This document shows positions 48,948 to 51,725 of a stretch of 51,725 bases of DNA, piece by piece (the first letter of the stretch is position 1; each line of letters starts with the position of its first letter). The notes beneath the pieces are model-generated. The model saw only the letters and a list, made by a program, of their open reading frames with translations, had not been told where the DNA came from and ran no database searches. Source of the DNA: Tabrizicola_A sp044377735 (GTDB lineage: Bacteria > Pseudomonadota > Alphaproteobacteria > Rhodobacterales > Rhodobacteraceae); the NCBI GenBank assembly GCA_044377735.1, contig JBILYK010000013.1, positions 1-51,725 on the forward strand, in the 5' to 3' direction. The translations under genes and the position numbers were made by a program.

Positions 48948-49751
48948 ATGAGCGAGATACCTGACAAGCCGAAATCCCATGGCCGGCTGCAGATCAGCGC
49001 CAGCCTGAAGCCGCGTGTCTTGATGGAAGAGCCGCTTTTGCTGAAAGGCGCATGGGTGGCCAGGATTGTGACGCTGTTTCCCGATGCTTTTCCGGGGGCC
49101 TTGGGCCTGTCATTGACGGGCAAGGCGCTGGAGATGGGGCGCTGGCGGCTGGAGGCGATTGATCTGCGGGGCTTTGGGCTTGGCAAGCATCGCAATGTCG
49201 ATGACACGCCTGCGGGTGGTGGGGCGGGGATGGTCTTGCGCGCCGATGTGGTGGATGCCGCGTTGCGGGTGGCTGCCGATGGCACGCCGCGTGACCGGGC
49301 GCGCGGGCCGGTGGTCTACCTGTCACCGCGCGGCAAGCCCTTTGATCAGGCCAAGGCGCGCAAATGGGCGGCGGCGGATGGGATCACGCTGTTGTGTGGG
49401 CGGTTTGAAGGCGTGGATCAGCGGGTGCTGGACCATTGGGACATTGAGGAAGTGTCCTTGGGTGATTTTGTGCTGACCGGCGGCGAGATTGCCGCGCAGG
49501 CGATGCTGGATGCCACCGTGCGGCTGATCCCCGGCGTCTTGGGCAATGCCGAGAGCATTGAAGAGGAAAGCCACAGCCACGGGCTGTTGGAACATCCGCA
49601 ATACACCCGCCCGCAAGAGTGGGAGGGGCGCGAGATTCCGGCGGTGCTGACCGGGGGGGATCATGGCAAGATCGCCAAGTGGCGCCGCAATGAGGCCGAG
49701 AAGCTGACGCAGGAGCGGCGGCCGGATTTGTGGGGGAAGCCGCGCGGTTAA
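48948..49751 (+). CDS. trmD: tRNA (guanine-N1)-methyltransferase
   Basis: A 267-residue TrmD that makes m1G37 in tRNAs to prevent frameshifting. The SPOUT knot has LLCGRFEGVDQRVL, SLGDFVLTGGE and GNAESIEEES, and HRNVDDTPAGGGAGMVLRAD is the catalytic-domain motif. About 27 residues extend the N terminus beyond E. coli TrmD, typical for this order. The ATG at 48948 has no clear binding site. A CHAD gene on the other strand separates trmD from rplS. Confidence 0.95.
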   Translation: MSEIPDKPKSHGRLQISASLKPRVLMEEPLLLKGAWVARIVTLFPDAFPGALGLSLTGKALEMGRWRLEAIDLRGFGLGKHRNVDDTPAGGGAGMVLRADVVDAALRVAADGTPRDRARGPVVYLSPRGKPFDQAKARKWAAADGITLLCGRFEGVDQRVLDHWDIEEVSLGDFVLTGGEIAAQAMLDATVRLIPGVLGNAESIEEESHSHGLLEHPQYTRPQEWEGREIPAVLTGGDHGKIAKWRRNEAEKLTQERRPDLWGKPRG

Positions 49752-49837
49752 CATGCGGCGCGGCTCACTCGTCGGGCACTTCGTGCTCTCCTCGTGGGGC
49801 CGCACCGACGCGTGCACGACGTGCTCGAGGAGGTTTG

Positions 49838-50680
49838 TCAGCTGTCCGCCTCAAACAGATCAGCCTGCCACCACGGACCGCGCGCCACCAGGCTGGCCCA
49901 GGCGGTCGCGGCGCGGGATTGGGGACCTTGGATGTCGGTGGTGTCGTGATGGCCAAGGGCGCGGGCGGTTTCAGAATCGCTGACCTCGCCCAGATCGTCC
50001 TGCATGGCGCGCAGATCGGCCAGAAACAGGTCTGACGGGGCCTCGGGCCAAAGGTCTTGGAAGAATTCGCTGAGATAGCGCAGCGCCTTGAGGTCTTTGC
50101 GCAGGTCGTGCTGGGCGCGGGCCGACATTTGCATCAGATCTGTGCCGTTCGACAGGGCTTCGGCCCATGCGCGGTCAAGCGCCAGTGCGGCAAGGGTGGT
50201 CTCGGGGCCGTCGCGCAGCATCCGGGCCTTCTTGCCGGTTTGGCGCCAGCTTTTGCCGCTGAGGCGCTTTTGCACCCAGTCGCGAAACCCGGCGGCCTTC
50301 TTGCGCTTGAGCGCCTTGCGGCCCTTTTGGCGTTGGTGTGCGGCATGGGTGGCAGATTTTGCAGCGCGGTCGGTGCCCTGAAAGCGGGCGGCCATCACAT
50401 CGGCATCGCGGATGGTGCCCAAGACGCGAAACAGCGCGCGGGCACGGTCGTGCAGGGAATCGGCAAGGTCATCATCAAGGATCGGCGCGAAGGCGTCCAA
50501 AAGGACGCGGAAACGGCGCAGGGCAACGCGGGCCTTGTGCACAGGCTCGGCGCTGTCGTCAGCCATCAAGAGGCTGAGGTTGGCTTCGACGGTTGTGGTC
50601 AAGCTGTCGGCGATATGAAGAAGGGCCTCGGTCGGGGACATGCCTTGCGGGATGGTGATATGATCTGCAGCGGCAAGCAC
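49838..50680 (-). CDS. CHAD domain-containing protein
   Basis: A 280-residue helical CHAD protein. CHAD proteins bind inorganic polyphosphate through conserved basic residues and histidines, here for example VHKARVALRRFRVLLDAF and RAQHDLRKDLKALRYLSEFF. No CYTH triphosphatase domain is attached and none is adjacent. The GTG at 50680 is preferred because CGGAGA lies seven bases upstream; the next in-frame ATG at 50641 is possible. It lies on the minus strand between trmD and rplS, interrupting the usual cluster. Confidence 0.88.
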   Translation of the reverse strand: MLAAADHITIPQGMSPTEALLHIADSLTTTVEANLSLLMADDSAEPVHKARVALRRFRVLLDAFAPILDDDLADSLHDRARALFRVLGTIRDADVMAARFQGTDRAAKSATHAAHQRQKGRKALKRKKAAGFRDWVQKRLSGKSWRQTGKKARMLRDGPETTLAALALDRAWAEALSNGTDLMQMSARAQHDLRKDLKALRYLSEFFQDLWPEAPSDLFLADLRAMQDDLGEVSDSETARALGHHDTTDIQGPQSRAATAWASLVARGPWWQADLFEADS

Positions 50681-50812
50681 GATGGTCTCCGATGTCAGGG
50701 GCGGGACCGCTGCGCGGCCCGTGGTCTTGCACAGGCTAGGGGGGCCATGTAACGGCGCGATGACGGACCGCAGGCAGGCGGTATTTGGGGGCGGCGGGGG
50801 GCGTGGTTCCGC

Positions 50813-50841
50813 TTGACCCCCGCCGCCCGTTTCCCTATACG
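50813..50841 (+). promoter_or_regulatory. Predicted promoter for rplS-rpmE
   Basis: TTGACC (50813-50818) and TATACG (50836-50841), 17 bp apart, with a spacer made only of C, G and T. The same design precedes ffh and rpmC. It gives rplS an independent transcription start after the CHAD interruption. Confidence 0.65.
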
Positions 50842-51047
50842 CCGCCTGTCCGGGGCTTTTGCCCATCGGATGCGATTCCCTATGACTGTTTCCGGTTCCT
50901 TCCACCGGCCAAAGGCAAAGGGGCGCGCGGCAAGACACGGCATGCGGCAACTCTGGCGGGCTTACGAATGTAGGGACCCGGTCGAAGACCAGAAGCTCTG
51001 ACGCGGCATCACCTCTGTGGGCATACCACAGGCATATGGAGACAGGC
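50842..51047 (+). other. Long leader of rplS
   Basis: About 205 bases separate the predicted promoter from the rplS ATG. It includes a possible 39-codon basic ORF (50882-51001, starting MTVSGSFHRPKAKG), with no good ribosome binding site. No known L19 leader motif was recognised. Such a long leader could house autogenous control by L19. Confidence 0.4.
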
Positions 51048-51422
51048 ATGAACCTGATCGAACAAATCGAAGCCGAGCAGATTGCTGCGCTTGGCAAGAA
51101 AATTCCGGATTTCAAAGCCGGGGATACCGTGAAAGTCGGTTACAAAGTGACCGAAGGCACGCGTTCGCGCGTGCAGAACTACGAAGGCGTCGTGATCGGC
51201 CGCAAGGGCGGCATGACCATCTCGGCCTCGTTCACGGTTCGCAAGATTTCGTTTGGCGAAGGCGTGGAGCGTGTGTTCCCGCTGTATTCGACCAATATCG
51301 ACAGCATCGACGTGGTGCGTCGCGGCAAGGTGCGTCGCGCCAAGCTGTATTATCTGCGCGCGCGTCGCGGCAAGTCGGCCCGTATCGCCGAAGTCACCAA
51401 CTACAAAGAAAAAGCTGAGTGA
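51048..51422 (+). CDS. rplS: 50S ribosomal protein L19
   Basis: A 124-residue L19 at the 30S-50S interface: NLIEQIEAEQIAALGKKIPD start, FKAGDTVKVGYKVTEGTRSR and the basic RRGKVRRAKLYYLRARRGKS end. The ATG at 51048 has GGAG at seven bases; an ATG four codons earlier lacks one. Followed by rpmE in 11 bases. Confidence 0.97.
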   Translation: MNLIEQIEAEQIAALGKKIPDFKAGDTVKVGYKVTEGTRSRVQNYEGVVIGRKGGMTISASFTVRKISFGEGVERVFPLYSTNIDSIDVVRRGKVRRAKLYYLRARRGKSARIAEVTNYKEKAE

Positions 51423-51433
51423 GGAGAGGCGCC

Positions 51434-51655
51434 ATGAGAGACGGTATTCACCCCGACTATCACTTCATCGAAGTGAAAATGACCGACGGCACCACCTTCC
51501 GCACCAAGACCACTTGGGGCAAGGAAGGCGAGACGATGTCGCTGGACATCGATCCGCTGTCGCACCCCGCTTGGACCGGCCAGACCGCCAAGCTGATGGA
51601 CACTGGCGGCCGCGTGTCGAAGTTCAAGAACAAATACGCCGGTTTGGGTTTCTGA
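51434..51655 (+). CDS. rpmE: 50S ribosomal protein L31 (zinc-free type)
   Basis: A 73-residue L31: MRDGIHPDYHFIEVKMTDGT, LSHPAWTGQ and RVSKFKNKYAGLGF. It lacks the CxxC zinc cysteines of the C+ type, so it should not bind zinc and would persist under zinc limitation. GAGGAG precedes the ATG. Last gene of the window. Confidence 0.95.
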   Translation: MRDGIHPDYHFIEVKMTDGTTFRTKTTWGKEGETMSLDIDPLSHPAWTGQTAKLMDTGGRVSKFKNKYAGLGF

Positions 51656-51678
51656 ACCCGATCTGCCGCGAAGATTGG

Positions 51679-51702
51679 GGGGCGCCTTTGGGCGCCCCTT
51701 TT
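51679..51702 (+). terminator. Intrinsic terminator after rpmE
   Basis: GGGGCGCC (51679-51686) pairs with GGCGCCCC (51691-51698) around TTTG, followed by TTTT. It ends the rplS-rpmE transcript. Confidence 0.88.
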
Positions 51703-51725
51703 CGTTTGCGCCTTCGCTTTGGCGG

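Overview
The window is high-GC, almost fully coding DNA that reads as chromosome of an alphaproteobacterium of the order Rhodobacterales (Rhodobacter/Paracoccus/Roseobacter relatives). The evidence is an FnrL-type regulator divergent from hemN, a membrane-anchored cytochrome c of the cy type next to pheA, an archaeal-type class I lysyl-tRNA synthetase, the recR-ybaB-dnaX block, the order ffh...rpsP-rimM-trmD-rplS-rpmE, and promoters with -10 hexamers such as TATACG that lack T at -7. No tRNA, rRNA, CRISPR array, prophage or insertion sequence was seen.

Layout. (1) 1-2230: rpmC, read leftward and cut off from rplP by a compositionally odd membrane-anchored gene, then a TIGR02466-type putative 2OG oxygenase and a decayed C-terminal fragment of an SbtA-like transporter. 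(2) 2231-15388: a catabolic/transport island. Choline-sulfatase (betC) is divergent from a rightward operon of a CocE/NonD-type hydrolase, two nearly identical Tat-exported family-5 solute-binding proteins, two permeases, a double ATPase and an alkaline-phosphatase-fold phosphodiesterase. A leftward class II aldolase and HSL-type esterase converge on it. (3) 15635-22658: recR-ybaB-dnaX, a DSP-like phosphatase, mog, a DUF4864 protein, class I lysS and a TerB-like protein. (4) 22839-31076: an HhH membrane protein, an OmpA-like protein, a HAD hydrolase, a cpdB-like enzyme without signal peptide, nudC, an SRPBCC protein, pheA and cycY. (5) 31274-38287: a yejABEF peptide/microcin C-type importer ending in a translationally coupled glycosyltransferase. 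(6) 38560-44273: hemN/fnrL with an FNR box between them, a DUF2892 protein, pgsA-moaD-moaE, an orphan BrnA-like antitoxin, and a probable horizontally acquired gene with a near-consensus promoter and an apparently leaderless start. (7) 44637-51655: the ffh-to-rpmE translation/SRP block, containing two GNATs, chorismate mutase, two small unlisted-type proteins and a CHAD protein on the other strand.

The most unusual signals are small. They include an in-frame palindromic element resembling an intergenic repeat inside the CocE-type gene, two abutting 22-bp perfect palindromes upstream of ybaB, a three-hairpin intergenic element at 38431-38536, an 11-bp triplicated repeat that starts inside the cycY stop region, a short upstream ORF coupled to cpdB, and a shared C-rich-spacer promoter architecture for rpmC, ffh and rplS. 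I found no clear new defence or biosynthetic system. The nearest candidate for an undescribed functional unit is the betC/CocE/dual-SBP island.
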